Part shown: positions 43,805-53,466 of the stretch, piece after piece
Position numbering within the stretch: the stretch's first letter is position 1
How the letters are laid out: every line of letters begins with the position of its first letter
Assembly: GCA_900544115.1 (NCBI GenBank)
Contig: UQTW01000007.1
Location: 27,830 to 91,829, forward strand
Direction: 5' to 3'
DNA: 64,000 nucleotides
Source: an uncultured Collinsella sp.
GTDB lineage: Bacteria > Actinomycetota > Coriobacteriia > Coriobacteriales > Coriobacteriaceae
Program-made: the position numbers and the translations under genes
The notes under the pieces: model-generated
Seen by the model: the letters and a program-made list of their open reading frames with translations, nothing else
Told to the model about the DNA's origin: nothing
Database searches by the model: none

Positions 43805-43878
43805 TGGCTGGGATGGAGGGAGTCGAACCCCCATTGACGGAACCAGAATCCGCTGTCCTGCCATTAGACGACATCCCA
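43805..43878 (-). tRNA. tRNA-Gln (anticodon CTG)
   Basis: A complete cloverleaf on the minus strand. It starts TGGGATG, the anticodon loop is TTCTGGT with anticodon CTG, the T arm has GTTCGACTC and the 3' GCCA is encoded. It reads CAG codons and is transcribed with tRNA-Glu, 17 bases apart. Confidence 0.95.
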
Positions 43879-43922
43879 ATGACTGCATCGCTGCGCTCGG
43901 CTGTGCCTTTGCGCAAGAAAGA

Positions 43923-43951
43923 AATATACGGGAAGTCCGGCCGTGACGCAA
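43923..43951 (-). promoter_or_regulatory. Promoter of the tRNA-Gln/tRNA-Glu unit
   Basis: On the minus strand TTGCGT (43946-43951) and TATATT (43923-43928) are separated by exactly 17 bases, and the tRNA-Gln 5' end follows 44 bases further on. This fits a primary sigma factor promoter. Confidence 0.75.
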
Positions 43952-44143
43952 GCCCCAATTTTGACTTTTTTGAAATTCAGTCAAATACGGCCAACACGTG
44001 AAGGACCTGTGAAGCGCCAGCGACACGTACGGCGCCAAAGCCCGTAAAACATCCCGCATCTACCGCTGGTAGATTACAACAATGCAGCACTCACGGCTGA
44101 TGGCACAATCGAACCGTCATCATTGCACGGATATCGAGGCGCC

Positions 44144-44554
44144 ATGGACGAAGAGCTTGATTACCTATGGGAGACCCTGGGCCTCGAGATCACTGCTGAC
44201 CTTTGGCCCGAACGGGACAAAATCCATCCCACTTTGCGCCCCGCCATCACGGTGATGCAGGCAAAATACCGCCGTGCATCCTTTTTGATCATGCGGATGT
44301 CATGGCACGCGGGACTCCCCGACCTTAGGCGAATCCAGGCAAGCCTCGTCGAGCTGTCCGGCATGCCGACCGTCATATCCGAGGCGCACCTGGAGCAGCG
44401 CCAGCGCGAGCGACTGCAACAGCAGCGGATTCCCTTTATCTGCCCCGGCGTTCAGGCATATCTGCCCTTTATGGACGAGGAGTACTGGAGCGGCAAGCCC
44501 AACAAGCACGTAAAGGTCTACGATCCGCACGAATGGGCGCAGCTCAAGGATTGA
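44144..44554 (+). CDS. Unrecognised 136-residue cytoplasmic protein
   Basis: The frame starts MDEELDYLWETLGLEITAD and continues with an Arg-rich amphipathic middle (RRIQASLVELSGMP, EQRQRERLQQQRIPF), then ICPGVQAYLPFMDEEYW and HVKVYDPHEWAQLKD. No signal peptide or membrane helix. Similar RIPFI-P-G-YLPF sequence occurs, from memory, in poorly described helix-turn-helix proteins, but I cannot place it. ATG 44144 has GAGG 4 bases upstream; an earlier ATG at 44123 has none. Base composition and codon choice are like the neighbours. It lies alone between the tRNA pair and the ArsC-like gene on the other strand. Confidence 0.7.
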   Translation: MDEELDYLWETLGLEITADLWPERDKIHPTLRPAITVMQAKYRRASFLIMRMSWHAGLPDLRRIQASLVELSGMPTVISEAHLEQRQRERLQQQRIPFICPGVQAYLPFMDEEYWSGKPNKHVKVYDPHEWAQLKD

Positions 44555-44626
44555 GCCGAGCGAGCCCTCCGATGGAAAACACGTCCCACCCCGAGCGCTC
44601 AAAACGGGTCGCACTTTCCGCAGCCG

Positions 44627-44986
44627 CTACAGCAGCGCCTCGGTCCAAGCTGCTTCCCTAAAGCCGGGAATCGCAAAGTCGTCGCCCACCAACAGCGGAC
44701 GCTTGACCAGCATGCCGTCGGTCGCCAGCAGCTCGTAGCACTCCCGATCCGTCATGCCCGCATCTAGACGCGCCTTCAGGCCCAGCTCTCGATATTTCAT
44801 GCCCGACGAATTAAAGAAGCGCCGCACCGGCAGTCCCGAACGAGCAATCCAGGTCGCAAGCTCATCAGCCGTGGGATTGTCCAAAACGATATCGCGGTCG
44901 ATATACTCTACCCCGTGTTCGTCCAGCCATGCCTTGGCCTTCTTACAGGTCGAGCACTTGGGATATTCAACAAACAGTACGGTCAT
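44627..44986 (-). CDS. ArsC/Spx-family thioredoxin-fold protein
   Basis: A 119-residue protein of the ArsC/YffB/Spx group: YPKCSTCKKAKAWLDEHGV with a CxxC pair near residues 11-14, and the later FNSSGMKYRELGL and KRPLLVGDDFAIPGFRE, which match the glutaredoxin-like fold of this family. True arsenate reductases have an Arg triad; here it cannot be assigned, and most such proteins in Gram-positives are of unknown substrate (YusI/MgsR type). ATG 44986 follows GGAGGATTCCC. No arsenic resistance genes lie nearby. Confidence 0.88.
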   Translation of the reverse strand: MTVLFVEYPKCSTCKKAKAWLDEHGVEYIDRDIVLDNPTADELATWIARSGLPVRRFFNSSGMKYRELGLKARLDAGMTDRECYELLATDGMLVKRPLLVGDDFAIPGFREAAWTEALL

Positions 44987-45078
44987 GGGAATCCTCCGAA
45001 TATAGATCGGCCAACGCAGGCACACGCCACACGAGGCGCCTTCGTATGATGGGCCAATTGTAGCCCACGGGTCACACG

Positions 45079-46131
45079 CTAAACGAACCGTACCCCGAAT
45101 CCGCGTTTGATGAACGGCAGCAGCTCCATTGCCTCGGGCGTGATATGGCCCGCAACGTTCATGCGCTCGTCACCGGGAAGATCGACCCGCGCAATCTCAA
45201 GCTCGCCTTCGTAGCGCCCATATCCGCTATTGCTCACAGCGATCGACCCCGCCTTTCGCGGCAGGCCGGCTCCGGCATCCGTCGGCACGGAATCCGGCTT
45301 ATGCGTCGTACGTGACTCCTGAGACCTAAAGATGAGGACACTCGAGTCGGGCCGGTCGTGATGAATCTGCCCGCGCACATAGGCATAACCGGGCTCAAGC
45401 TCGCATTGCAGGTCCACGTATCCGGCGGAAACTTGAGCAAACTGCGCCCAGCCCGCATCGGAAAGATCGGGGTCGCCGACCAACACAATGTCGCAATCGG
45501 CGCCATGTGCAAGCTCAAGCATATTGAGGGCAACCTTTGACGCGCGACCGCGCTGCGTCTCGACCGTCGGCAGTCCCTCGAATACCGGCCCGCGAACGCT
45601 GGCATCGCCCGGCACAAAAGCCATGATTTCGAATCCAAGCGCCGCAAGACGAAGATTCACCCGAGCAATGTCCTCCAGAGCTAAACCGGTATAAGGCTTG
45701 GGGTAAAAATTGTGGCAGGCGGCAAAACGAGTCACATCGGCACCGGCCTCACGCCACGATGCGATTTCATCAGAACTCACCGTCGATGCATTGACCACAA
45801 TGCGAAATACACCGGACAGCTCCGCGACCCGCCGGGCGCTAAAGCCATAGTCCAAACGAAGGTATTCCAACCCCAGATCGCGCAGGTCCTCGATGCGCTC
45901 AAGCCCGAGCAAATCGCACGTGCGCGGCCCCACATCGGCAATGAGCGCAATGCCGCGGGCGGAAAGCAGCGACAGCACATGACGGACCTTATCGGTATAC
46001 GCCGCTCCCCCATCCTCGGGAATATGCAGCGAGGTGAACGCATAGCGCGCACCCGCCGCGGCACCGTGTTCAATCGTCCGCTCAATATCCTGCAGAGGGT
46101 TGGAAAGATAAATCGAAATACCCGTTTTCAC
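45079..46131 (-). CDS. mupG: MupG-type 6-phospho-N-acetylmuramidase (DUF871)
   Basis: A 350-residue protein of the DUF871 family. It begins KTGISIYLSNPLQDIERTI and has a TIM-barrel-like first half (SLHIPEDGGAAY, RLDYGFSARRVAELSG) and a cyclophilin-like second half. MupG of Staphylococcus hydrolyses MurNAc-6P-GlcNAc produced after PTS uptake of the peptidoglycan disaccharide. The start is GTG 46131 with AGGAG about 9 bases upstream. It lies downstream of murP, murQ and murR but behind a hairpin terminator, so it may be expressed at a lower level than murP. Confidence 0.9.
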   Translation of the reverse strand: MKTGISIYLSNPLQDIERTIEHGAAAGARYAFTSLHIPEDGGAAYTDKVRHVLSLLSARGIALIADVGPRTCDLLGLERIEDLRDLGLEYLRLDYGFSARRVAELSGVFRIVVNASTVSSDEIASWREAGADVTRFAACHNFYPKPYTGLALEDIARVNLRLAALGFEIMAFVPGDASVRGPVFEGLPTVETQRGRASKVALNMLELAHGADCDIVLVGDPDLSDAGWAQFAQVSAGYVDLQCELEPGYAYVRGQIHHDRPDSSVLIFRSQESRTTHKPDSVPTDAGAGLPRKAGSIAVSNSGYGRYEGELEIARVDLPGDERMNVAGHITPEAMELLPFIKRGFGVRFV

Positions 46132-46144
46132 GCTTCAACGCTCC

Positions 46145-46181
46145 TTTAAAAAAGGCCGGCGGAGCAGTTAGCCCCGCCGGC
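46145..46181 (-). terminator. Terminator between murP and mupG
   Basis: Perfect 8-bp stem (46155-46162 with 46174-46181), then TTTTTT on the minus strand, directly followed by the mupG ribosome site. It should end part of the murR-murQ-murP transcripts. Confidence 0.8.
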
Positions 46182-46248
46182 ACAACCATAGCATCAAGAA
46201 ATCTGCCGCGCGCCGCGAGCTCTGAGCAACACGGCTCGCGATATCAAA

Positions 46249-47679
46249 CTACTCGCCAAAGAACTCGTTGATCTTCTGCTCGTCGACGCCAAAGAACCAC
46301 GTCAGGACAAAGCCGGCGGCATAGGCAAGCAGCATAGCGGCAACGTAGCCGAGCTGCTGGCCAGGAACGACGATCAGCAGGCCAAACAGACCGGAAACGC
46401 CCTGAGAAACCGTGCCGATGTGAAGCAGCGCCGCGAGCGCGCCACCAAATCCGGCACCCAGGCAGGCCGTCACAAACGGACGAACGAGCGGCAGCGTAAC
46501 AGCATACATCAGAGGCTCGCCCACACCCAGGATTCCAACGGGAATGGACTCTGCGACGTACTTCTTGAGCTTGGCGTTCTTGGTCTTAAAGTACAGCGCC
46601 AAACCGGCACCGACCTGGCCGCCGCCAGCCATCATAAGGATGGGAAGCAGGTAATTGATACCCTTGGTAGCGCCGTCGGGATCGTTGAGCATAGCGTGGA
46701 TCGGCGTGAGCGCCTGATGCAGGCCGACGGACACCAGCGGCAAGAAGCCTGCCGACAGGATATAGCCGCCCAGGACGCCCAGCTTCTCGAAGATAAAGGT
46801 CAAAACGCTAAAGATGGCAGTCGTCAGCCATGCGCCAACCGGCTGGATGACGAGCATCAGAGCAAAGGCACCGATGATGAGCACCAGCAGCGGGGACAGG
46901 AACGTGTCGAGTGCGTTGGGCATAACCTTGCGAATCTGACGCTCCATCCAGGCAAAAAATGCACCAGCGATAAGAGCCGCGATCATGCCGCCCGCTGCGG
47001 GGTTGTACTGTGCATTGGTGAGCGGCAGCAGAATGGCAGTGGCAGGATCAGCCGCGCCAGGCGCAAGCAGGGGCATGGCACTGTTGGCAATACACATCAT
47101 GCCGGCGATGCCGCCCAGCGCAGCGGAGCCACCAAACTCACGTGCCGCGTTATAGCCCACCAAGATGGGCAGATAGGCAAACAGGGCCCAGCCCATGGAA
47201 CGAATGCCCTGGTACCACCACTCGCCTGCAAGCGCGCCTGCCGTCGAGACGTTAATGACGTTGCAGATGCCGTTGATGAGGCCAGCCGCAATGATGCCGG
47301 GAAGCAGGGCGACGAAGACATTGGAAATCTTCTTGAGGAAGGCCTGAACCGGCTTGGACTCGTACTTGGCCTTCTGCGCGGCCTTGTTTGTGGCCGCAGC
47401 GTCAACCACGCTCTCGTCAGCAACGCCTTTCGCAAGGCCGGTGAGCTTGGAGAACTCCTCGAGCACCTTATTCACCTTGCCCGGCCCCAGCACGATCTGC
47501 ATCGTGTCGTCCTCGACCAAGCCCATCACGCCGTCGAGTGCCTTAATACCCTCCGTGTCGACGCTGCCCGTGTCTTTGACGGTCACGCGCAGGCGCGTCA
47601 TGCACGCCGCGTTTGCGAGCACGTTGTCTTTACCGCCCAAAAGGTCCAGCAGCTTTTGAGCCAGCTCTTTGTTCGTCAT
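46249..47679 (-). CDS. murP: PTS EIIBC component, N-acetylmuramic acid/disaccharide type
   Basis: A 476-residue sugar permease. Residues 1-90 are an EIIB domain with the phosphorylated Cys in NAACMTRLRVTV (Cys 26) and MGLVEDDTMQIVLGPG. Residues 110-476 are an EIIC glucose/sucrose-type membrane domain with about ten helices and the family loop GVGEPLMYAVTLPLV. There is no EIIA domain, so a general EIIA-Glc must serve it, as in E. coli MurP. Adjacency to murQ, murR and mupG indicates that it imports MurNAc or MurNAc-GlcNAc as the 6-phosphate. ATG 47679 is preceded by AAGGAGGAG. Confidence 0.92.
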   Translation of the reverse strand: MTNKELAQKLLDLLGGKDNVLANAACMTRLRVTVKDTGSVDTEGIKALDGVMGLVEDDTMQIVLGPGKVNKVLEEFSKLTGLAKGVADESVVDAAATNKAAQKAKYESKPVQAFLKKISNVFVALLPGIIAAGLINGICNVINVSTAGALAGEWWYQGIRSMGWALFAYLPILVGYNAAREFGGSAALGGIAGMMCIANSAMPLLAPGAADPATAILLPLTNAQYNPAAGGMIAALIAGAFFAWMERQIRKVMPNALDTFLSPLLVLIIGAFALMLVIQPVGAWLTTAIFSVLTFIFEKLGVLGGYILSAGFLPLVSVGLHQALTPIHAMLNDPDGATKGINYLLPILMMAGGGQVGAGLALYFKTKNAKLKKYVAESIPVGILGVGEPLMYAVTLPLVRPFVTACLGAGFGGALAALLHIGTVSQGVSGLFGLLIVVPGQQLGYVAAMLLAYAAGFVLTWFFGVDEQKINEFFGE

Positions 47680-47736
47680 AACTCCTCCTTGTATTGGGTA
47701 TCTCGTCTGGATGTCTTATCAGCTCACGCCGCGCAC

Positions 47737-48660
<924 letters not shown>

Positions 48661-48670
48661 TTCATTCACC

Positions 48671-49522
48671 TCATCTTTCCTGTTTCTCGATGTAGTTTTG
48701 CTTAATGACATGCGTCGCCCGTTCGTAGTCGCTGGCAACGTAAGCAGCGTACAGGGCATCGACAACCATAAGCTGGGCCATACGCGAAGCCATGGCACCG
48801 CTGCGGACCAAGGGTTCACTCGCAGCGACGCCGAGCACGGCATCGGCCACGGTGGCAAGCTTGGATGATCCATCTACTTTGGTAACGGCCACAACGGGAC
48901 AGTTGTGACGTTGGGCCTCGGCGGTGCAGTCCAGCACCTCTTGCGTCAAGCCCGAGTAGCTAAAGGCGATTGCCATATCGCCCTCATGCATGTTCTTGGC
49001 ACACAAGAGCTGATCATGCCAGTCGTCGTACAGATGGCACTCTTTGTCGACACGCATGAGCTTTTGCGCCAGATCGTGCGCGACCAAACGAGAGGCACCG
49101 ATACCGAACAGATTGACTGCGCGCGCCCGCTTAAGATAGGCCGCGCATCGCTCCAAGACGGTGTAATCGAGCGTTCGCGCCGTCGCTTCGATCGTGCGCA
49201 CGTTGCTTTTCATCACCTTCCCCACGATACGTTCGACGCTGTCATCCATGGAGATGTCCTCGAGGGCTACGTCTTTCTTGTCACCTAAGAGCGCCAGCTC
49301 GGCAATCAGTTCGCGCTGGAACTCCTTGTAGCCCGCAAAACCCAAACGCTTGCAAAAGCGCAAAATGCTCGAGGGCGAGGAGAACGTGGCATCGGCAAGA
49401 CCGCGGACGGACAGCCCGACCACCTCGTGCGGATGAGCGCTCACATATGCGATGACATTGCGTTCCGCCGGGCTCGCGCTGAGCTCACGCTCGCGAAGCC
49501 GCAAAAGCAATCCGTTTGCCAT
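48671..49522 (-). CDS. murR: RpiR-family regulator, probably MurR
   Basis: A 283-residue regulator with an N-terminal RpiR helix-turn-helix (LSVRGLADATFSSPSSILRF near residues 40-60) and a C-terminal SIS sugar-phosphate-binding domain (VNLFGIGASRLVAHDLAQKL, IAFSYSGLTQEVLDC). ATG 49522 was preferred, with GGAGG 8 bases upstream; the GTG three codons earlier overlaps that site. Leading the murQ-murP genes, it should sense MurNAc-6P and control the operon, as MurR does in E. coli. Confidence 0.9.
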   Translation of the reverse strand: MANGLLLRLRERELSASPAERNVIAYVSAHPHEVVGLSVRGLADATFSSPSSILRFCKRLGFAGYKEFQRELIAELALLGDKKDVALEDISMDDSVERIVGKVMKSNVRTIEATARTLDYTVLERCAAYLKRARAVNLFGIGASRLVAHDLAQKLMRVDKECHLYDDWHDQLLCAKNMHEGDMAIAFSYSGLTQEVLDCTAEAQRHNCPVVAVTKVDGSSKLATVADAVLGVAASEPLVRSGAMASRMAQLMVVDALYAAYVASDYERATHVIKQNYIEKQER

Positions 49523-49726
49523 CTCAAACACCTCCGTTGAGAAGAATTAAAGACCAACGAACGATTCGTACCGGATACAAACAGCTTTTACGGTACATTG
49601 TGCCGCATCGTGGCGCACAAAGGACGAGCGTTCTACCGCTCGCCCCTCAAATCCGACCGCTCGGAAATACGCGCGACACAAAATAATTCAACAAGGTCGC
49701 ATGATCAGAAACGGGTTTGTTACCGG

Positions 49727-50308
49727 CTAGCGCCTCGCATGGGCGCCGATGGGGCGCGTCTCGTGGTGCACCCATGCGGAGACCAGCAATACCAACAGCA
49801 TCGCGGTGACATAGCCCGCAGCATCGAATCCTAAATCGATAACGTCGAAATGCCTGCCGGGAACAAAGATCTTATGTACCTGATCGCCAACGGAGCAGAC
49901 GGCGCAAAAGAGCAACACGGGCACGCAACGGGAGCAAACGCTCCACGGACGCCTGGAAAAGCAAACCACGGCCACCGAGGCGAACAATCCGACGAAGAAA
50001 AACTCTACGGTATGGGCAACGCGACGGACGTTCGTGCCCACCCACATGCGAATGGAAGCAAGTCGGCCAGACCGGACATTCGAGGCAGCCGAATCGATGC
50101 CCCCGGTCATCCCGTTCTCGGTCTGAGCTTCACCCGTGGCATCGGCAGCCTGAACGCCCGTAGCCTGACCCTCCACCACGCGCGCGGTGGACTCGCTCAG
50201 CAACGACGTCTCCACCGCATTTTGCTCCGTCAGCACCCAGATGCCCGCCAGCGTTGCAGCGAACAGAATGATCGCGGTCCATCCGATTATTTGTTTTACG
50301 CGCGCCAA
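49727..50308 (-). CDS. VanZ-like membrane protein
   Basis: A 193-residue protein with about four hydrophobic helices (residues 6-24, 107-125, 135-150, 165-183) and a charged extracellular loop between the first and second. VanZ-family marks are NVRRVAHTVEFFFVG and DQVHKIFVPGRHFDVIDLGFD. VanZ proteins are tied to glycopeptide or lipoglycopeptide tolerance in some bacteria, but most are of unknown role. The start is TTG 50308, because AAGGAGG is placed 7-8 bases upstream and the helix then follows at once; no ATG has such support. It is not linked to van genes here. Confidence 0.85.
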   Translation of the reverse strand: MARVKQIIGWTAIILFAATLAGIWVLTEQNAVETSLLSESTARVVEGQATGVQAADATGEAQTENGMTGGIDSAASNVRSGRLASIRMWVGTNVRRVAHTVEFFFVGLFASVAVVCFSRRPWSVCSRCVPVLLFCAVCSVGDQVHKIFVPGRHFDVIDLGFDAAGYVTAMLLVLLVSAWVHHETRPIGAHARR

Positions 50309-50412
50309 GGGCCTACCTCCTTTTTTGAATATCAGCGAGTGTAGCCCCAAATGACATCGTCACCGTATCAAAATTTGAATCGCAACAGGAAGCGACAAAG
50401 CGACGCAAACCC

Positions 50413-51018
50413 CTACCCCGCCTCGCGCATCCAGCGATCAAACGTCCCCACGCACACGCCCAGGCACTTTGCTGCCTGGCTGCGGGTAATATCGCCCGCC
50501 TCATAGCTATCCCGTACCAGATCAAACTGAGGAGGGCACGGCTTGCGAGGTCGACCGAAACGGACCCCTCGCGCCCGCGCCGCTGCAATTCCCTCCGCTT
50601 GGCGCCGATGGATATTCTCGCGCTCCATCTGCGCCACGTAGCTCAGCAGTTGCAGCACAATATCGGCAATCAGGGTGTTGGTCACATCCGGCGCGCCGCT
50701 GGCCCTGACGCGCGTGTCAAGCAATGGCATGTCCAACACCACAATGGCAACCCCGAGCTCCTTGGTAATGCGTCGCCATTCCTCAAGAATCTCGGAGTAA
50801 TTACGGCCAAGTCGGTCGATAGAAAGCACCACCAGCACGTCCCCGTCTCCCAGGACGTGCAGCAGCTCGCGATACCTCGGGCGATCGAAGTCCTTGCCGC
50901 TCGCATGGTCGGCATAAATATTCGCCGAGCCCACGCCATAGGCGCCCAGCGCATCCAGCTGCCGATTAAGATTCTGATCGCGCGAACTCACCCGCGCATA
51001 ACCATACACCGTCGCCAT
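50413..51018 (-). CDS. Small serine recombinase (resolvase/invertase family)
   Basis: A 201-residue serine recombinase. The catalytic domain begins TVYGYARVSSRDQNLNRQ with the nucleophile Ser 11, then ADHASGKDFDRPRY, VLSIDRLGRNYSEIL and a long E helix with QMERENIHRRQAEGIAAA. The C-terminal helix-turn-helix is DITRSQAAKCLGVCVGTFDRW. It is complete, with all active-site Arg of the family in place. ATG 51018 follows GGGGATGAG. No transposase, integron or invertible gene is seen beside it, but a palindrome (51038-51076) lies 20 bases upstream of its start. Confidence 0.92.
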   Translation of the reverse strand: MATVYGYARVSSRDQNLNRQLDALGAYGVGSANIYADHASGKDFDRPRYRELLHVLGDGDVLVVLSIDRLGRNYSEILEEWRRITKELGVAIVVLDMPLLDTRVRASGAPDVTNTLIADIVLQLLSYVAQMERENIHRRQAEGIAAARARGVRFGRPRKPCPPQFDLVRDSYEAGDITRSQAAKCLGVCVGTFDRWMREAG

Positions 51019-51037
51019 CTCATCCCCGCTTTCTTGT

Positions 51038-51076
51038 AAACCTGCCAAAAAGGGACAGGTTTATTTTGGTAGGTTT
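51038..51076. repeat. GGGACAGGTTTA palindromic repeat, copy A
   Basis: Arms 51038-51050 (AAACCTGCCAAAA) and 51064-51076 are complementary over 13 bases with one G-T pair, around the loop core GGGACAGGTTTA. The same core with nearly the same arms recurs at 63133-63175. Confidence 0.85.
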
Positions 51077-51130
51077 TACCTCTCGAATAGCAGGTAAGCG
51101 GGCGGCCGAGCAGACGGCAAGGTAGCCATG

Positions 51131-51170
51131 ATCCAAATGCGGAGGGCGGCCCCGAAAGACCGCCCTCCGC
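51131..51170 (-). terminator. Intrinsic terminator after rnr
   Basis: Perfect 11-bp GC stem (51139-51149 with 51160-51170), followed on the minus strand by ATTTGG. It starts 26 bases past the rnr stop. Confidence 0.65.
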
Positions 51171-51195
51171 TCTCCCGCCATGAGTCGAGATTTGG

Positions 51196-53331
51196 CTAAT
51201 GGATAAGCTTAAAGTCCAAGTGCCCACGCGTGGTATTGACGCGCGAAACCTCGATAATCACGCGCTGGCCCAGTTCATAGCGAGTCCCCGTGTCGGCGCC
51301 CGTCAGCGTAAGCGCATCCTCGTCGAACTCGAACCACTCGTTGCCCAGACTCTTGATCGAAACCAAGCCTTCGACCTGCGTCAGGTCCAAGCGCACAAAG
51401 AGGCCCATGCTGCTGACCCATGAGACCGTTCCGGCATAGCGCTCGCCCAGGCGATCCTCATAGTACTGGGCAATCTTGATCTTTTGCGTCGCATGGCTAG
51501 CGGCATCTGCCGCGCGCTCGGCATCGCTGCATGCGCGGCAGATCTGCGGCAGAATGCGCGGCAGCGACTCGCGCCCCTTGCCGATCAGCCGCGGTGTACG
51601 GACCAGGGCGTCCTTGCCGCCGAGCTGCTCATAGGCCAACTGCAGTTTGAGCACGCGGTGCACCACCAGATCGGGGTAGCGACGGATGGGACTCGTAAAG
51701 TGACAGTAGCACGGCGCGGCGAGCGCAAAGTGGCCCTCGTTGCGCGGCTTGTACAGTGCGCGCTGCATGCTGCGCAGAAGCAGCGTGTTGACGAGCGGTG
51801 CGTTGGCCGTACCGGCGGCAGCATCAACTGCAGCCTGTAGCTCATCGGGACTCCCCAGGGCGATACCGGCAGCACGGCGATCGTCGATGATGCCTAGCTG
51901 TGCCAGCGCCACGGCGGCACCGTGCAAGCTGTCGGGACTGGGATCGTCGTGCACACGATAGCAGGCCTCGATATCGCGGTCGGCCAGCCACTCCGCCACG
52001 CACTCGTTGGCCAGCAGCATGGCTTCCTCAATCAGCGACGTGGCGCACGAGCGCTCACGGGCCACGATCTGCACGGGCACGCCGTCCTCGTCCAACAGTG
52101 CACGGATCTCGGCCGTATCAAAGTCGACCGAACCGCGCGCGCGACGAATACGACGGCGAAGCTCGGCGAGCTCGTTGGCAGCTACGAGGAAATCCCCCAA
52201 GTCGACGTTATAGCCGCGAGCGGTTTCCTCGCACGCAAGCCCGCGCTCGAGCGCTTCCTCGCGCGAGGCTTCAACCGCGGCAACATCCTCGGCGGCACCC
52301 TCCAGCACCGAATACTCCACCGCACCGGCACGTACCAGCAGCGCCTCGGCGCCGTCGTAGTCCATGCGCACGCGCGAGCGGATCACGCTGGGATAGGGAT
52401 CGTAATGGCGCACGCGGCCCTGCGCGTCGAGTTCAATGTCGACGGTAAACGCCAGGCGGTCCTCGTCGGGACGCAGCGAGCACAAATCGTTCGACAGGCG
52501 CTCGGGCAACATGGGCAGCACGCGATCGGCAAGATACACCGACGTCGTGCGATGGCGAGCCTCAAGATCGATATGCCCGTCCCAAGCCACATAGTGAGAA
52601 ACGTCAGCGATATGCACACCCAGCTTGTAGCCACCCTCGGGCGTGCGCTCAAGCGAAATGGCATCGTCAAAGTCGCGCGCGTCGACCGGGTCGATCGTGA
52701 TGACAAAGCGGTCGCGCAGATCGCGGCGGAGCGGGTCCTTAAGCGCCGCGGACACATAGAGTGAAAGTCCCTCGGCCTCGTCCAGCGCGGCCTCGGGATA
52801 GCTATCGGTATAGCCGTAACGCGCCATCACGTATTGAACGCCCAAATCGGGCGCGTCATCTCCGCCAATGCGGCGTTCGATCGTCACGGTGCCCGATTCC
52901 AGGCGCGTCGGGTAGGTCAAAATGCGCGCGACAACGGCATCACCCGGGTGGACGCCCAGACGATCCGCCGAGGTATCCTCGGGCAGAATAAAGAAATCGG
53001 CCTTAAGGCGAGAATCAAGCGGCTCGATCACCCCGAGCGGGCCGGCGGTCTGGTACGTGCCCACCACACTAATGGCTGCACGCTCGACGACGCCCTCGAT
53101 TACGGCGCGTCGCTCGCCATGCGGGCTGTTCTTAATGCTCACGGCAACGGTATCGCCGTCCATAATCTCGCGCTTGCCGCGGCCCATGACCTTGTAGTCG
53201 CCGTTTTCGGTTACAACGTAGGCGCTATGCTCATGGAGCTGCACGCGTCCGGTCAGACTCGGGCGACGCTCGCTGCGCACCGGCCCGCGCTTATTGCGAG
53301 CTCCACGCTTATGCTTGTTATTGCGCCCCAT
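51196..53331 (-). CDS. rnr: Ribonuclease R
   Basis: A 711-residue 3'-5' exoribonuclease of the RNB family. A basic N-terminus (MGRNNKHKRGARNKRG) is followed by cold-shock-like RNA-binding regions (about 25-180), the RNB catalytic domain with the Asp cluster TIDPVDARDFDDAISL, and a C-terminal S1 domain (YAGTVSWVSSMGLFVRLD). Length is within the RNase R range (about 700-810). It degrades structured RNA and takes part in RNA quality control. ATG 53331 follows TAGGAGG at about 4 bases. No smpB or secG gene lies next to it, unlike in many Firmicutes. Confidence 0.95.
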   Translation of the reverse strand: MGRNNKHKRGARNKRGPVRSERRPSLTGRVQLHEHSAYVVTENGDYKVMGRGKREIMDGDTVAVSIKNSPHGERRAVIEGVVERAAISVVGTYQTAGPLGVIEPLDSRLKADFFILPEDTSADRLGVHPGDAVVARILTYPTRLESGTVTIERRIGGDDAPDLGVQYVMARYGYTDSYPEAALDEAEGLSLYVSAALKDPLRRDLRDRFVITIDPVDARDFDDAISLERTPEGGYKLGVHIADVSHYVAWDGHIDLEARHRTTSVYLADRVLPMLPERLSNDLCSLRPDEDRLAFTVDIELDAQGRVRHYDPYPSVIRSRVRMDYDGAEALLVRAGAVEYSVLEGAAEDVAAVEASREEALERGLACEETARGYNVDLGDFLVAANELAELRRRIRRARGSVDFDTAEIRALLDEDGVPVQIVARERSCATSLIEEAMLLANECVAEWLADRDIEACYRVHDDPSPDSLHGAAVALAQLGIIDDRRAAGIALGSPDELQAAVDAAAGTANAPLVNTLLLRSMQRALYKPRNEGHFALAAPCYCHFTSPIRRYPDLVVHRVLKLQLAYEQLGGKDALVRTPRLIGKGRESLPRILPQICRACSDAERAADAASHATQKIKIAQYYEDRLGERYAGTVSWVSSMGLFVRLDLTQVEGLVSIKSLGNEWFEFDEDALTLTGADTGTRYELGQRVIIEVSRVNTTRGHLDFKLIH

Positions 53332-53405
53332 GGCGCCTCCTAACTATCGATTGCGAACTCCAAAGAGTCTACCCAAATGATCCGTTTTCCTGCCGTCCCC
53401 TAGGG

Positions 53406-53442
53406 ATCAAAAAACGGGCCGCCCCGCAAGAGACGACCCGTT
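53406..53442 (-). terminator. Intrinsic terminator after ftsX
   Basis: An 11-base stem with two G-U pairs (53413-53423 with 53432-53442), followed on the minus strand by TTTTTTGATCC. It ends the ftsE-ftsX transcript. Confidence 0.85.
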
Positions 53443-53466
53443 GGAAGGGATGAATTCCAGGCATGC

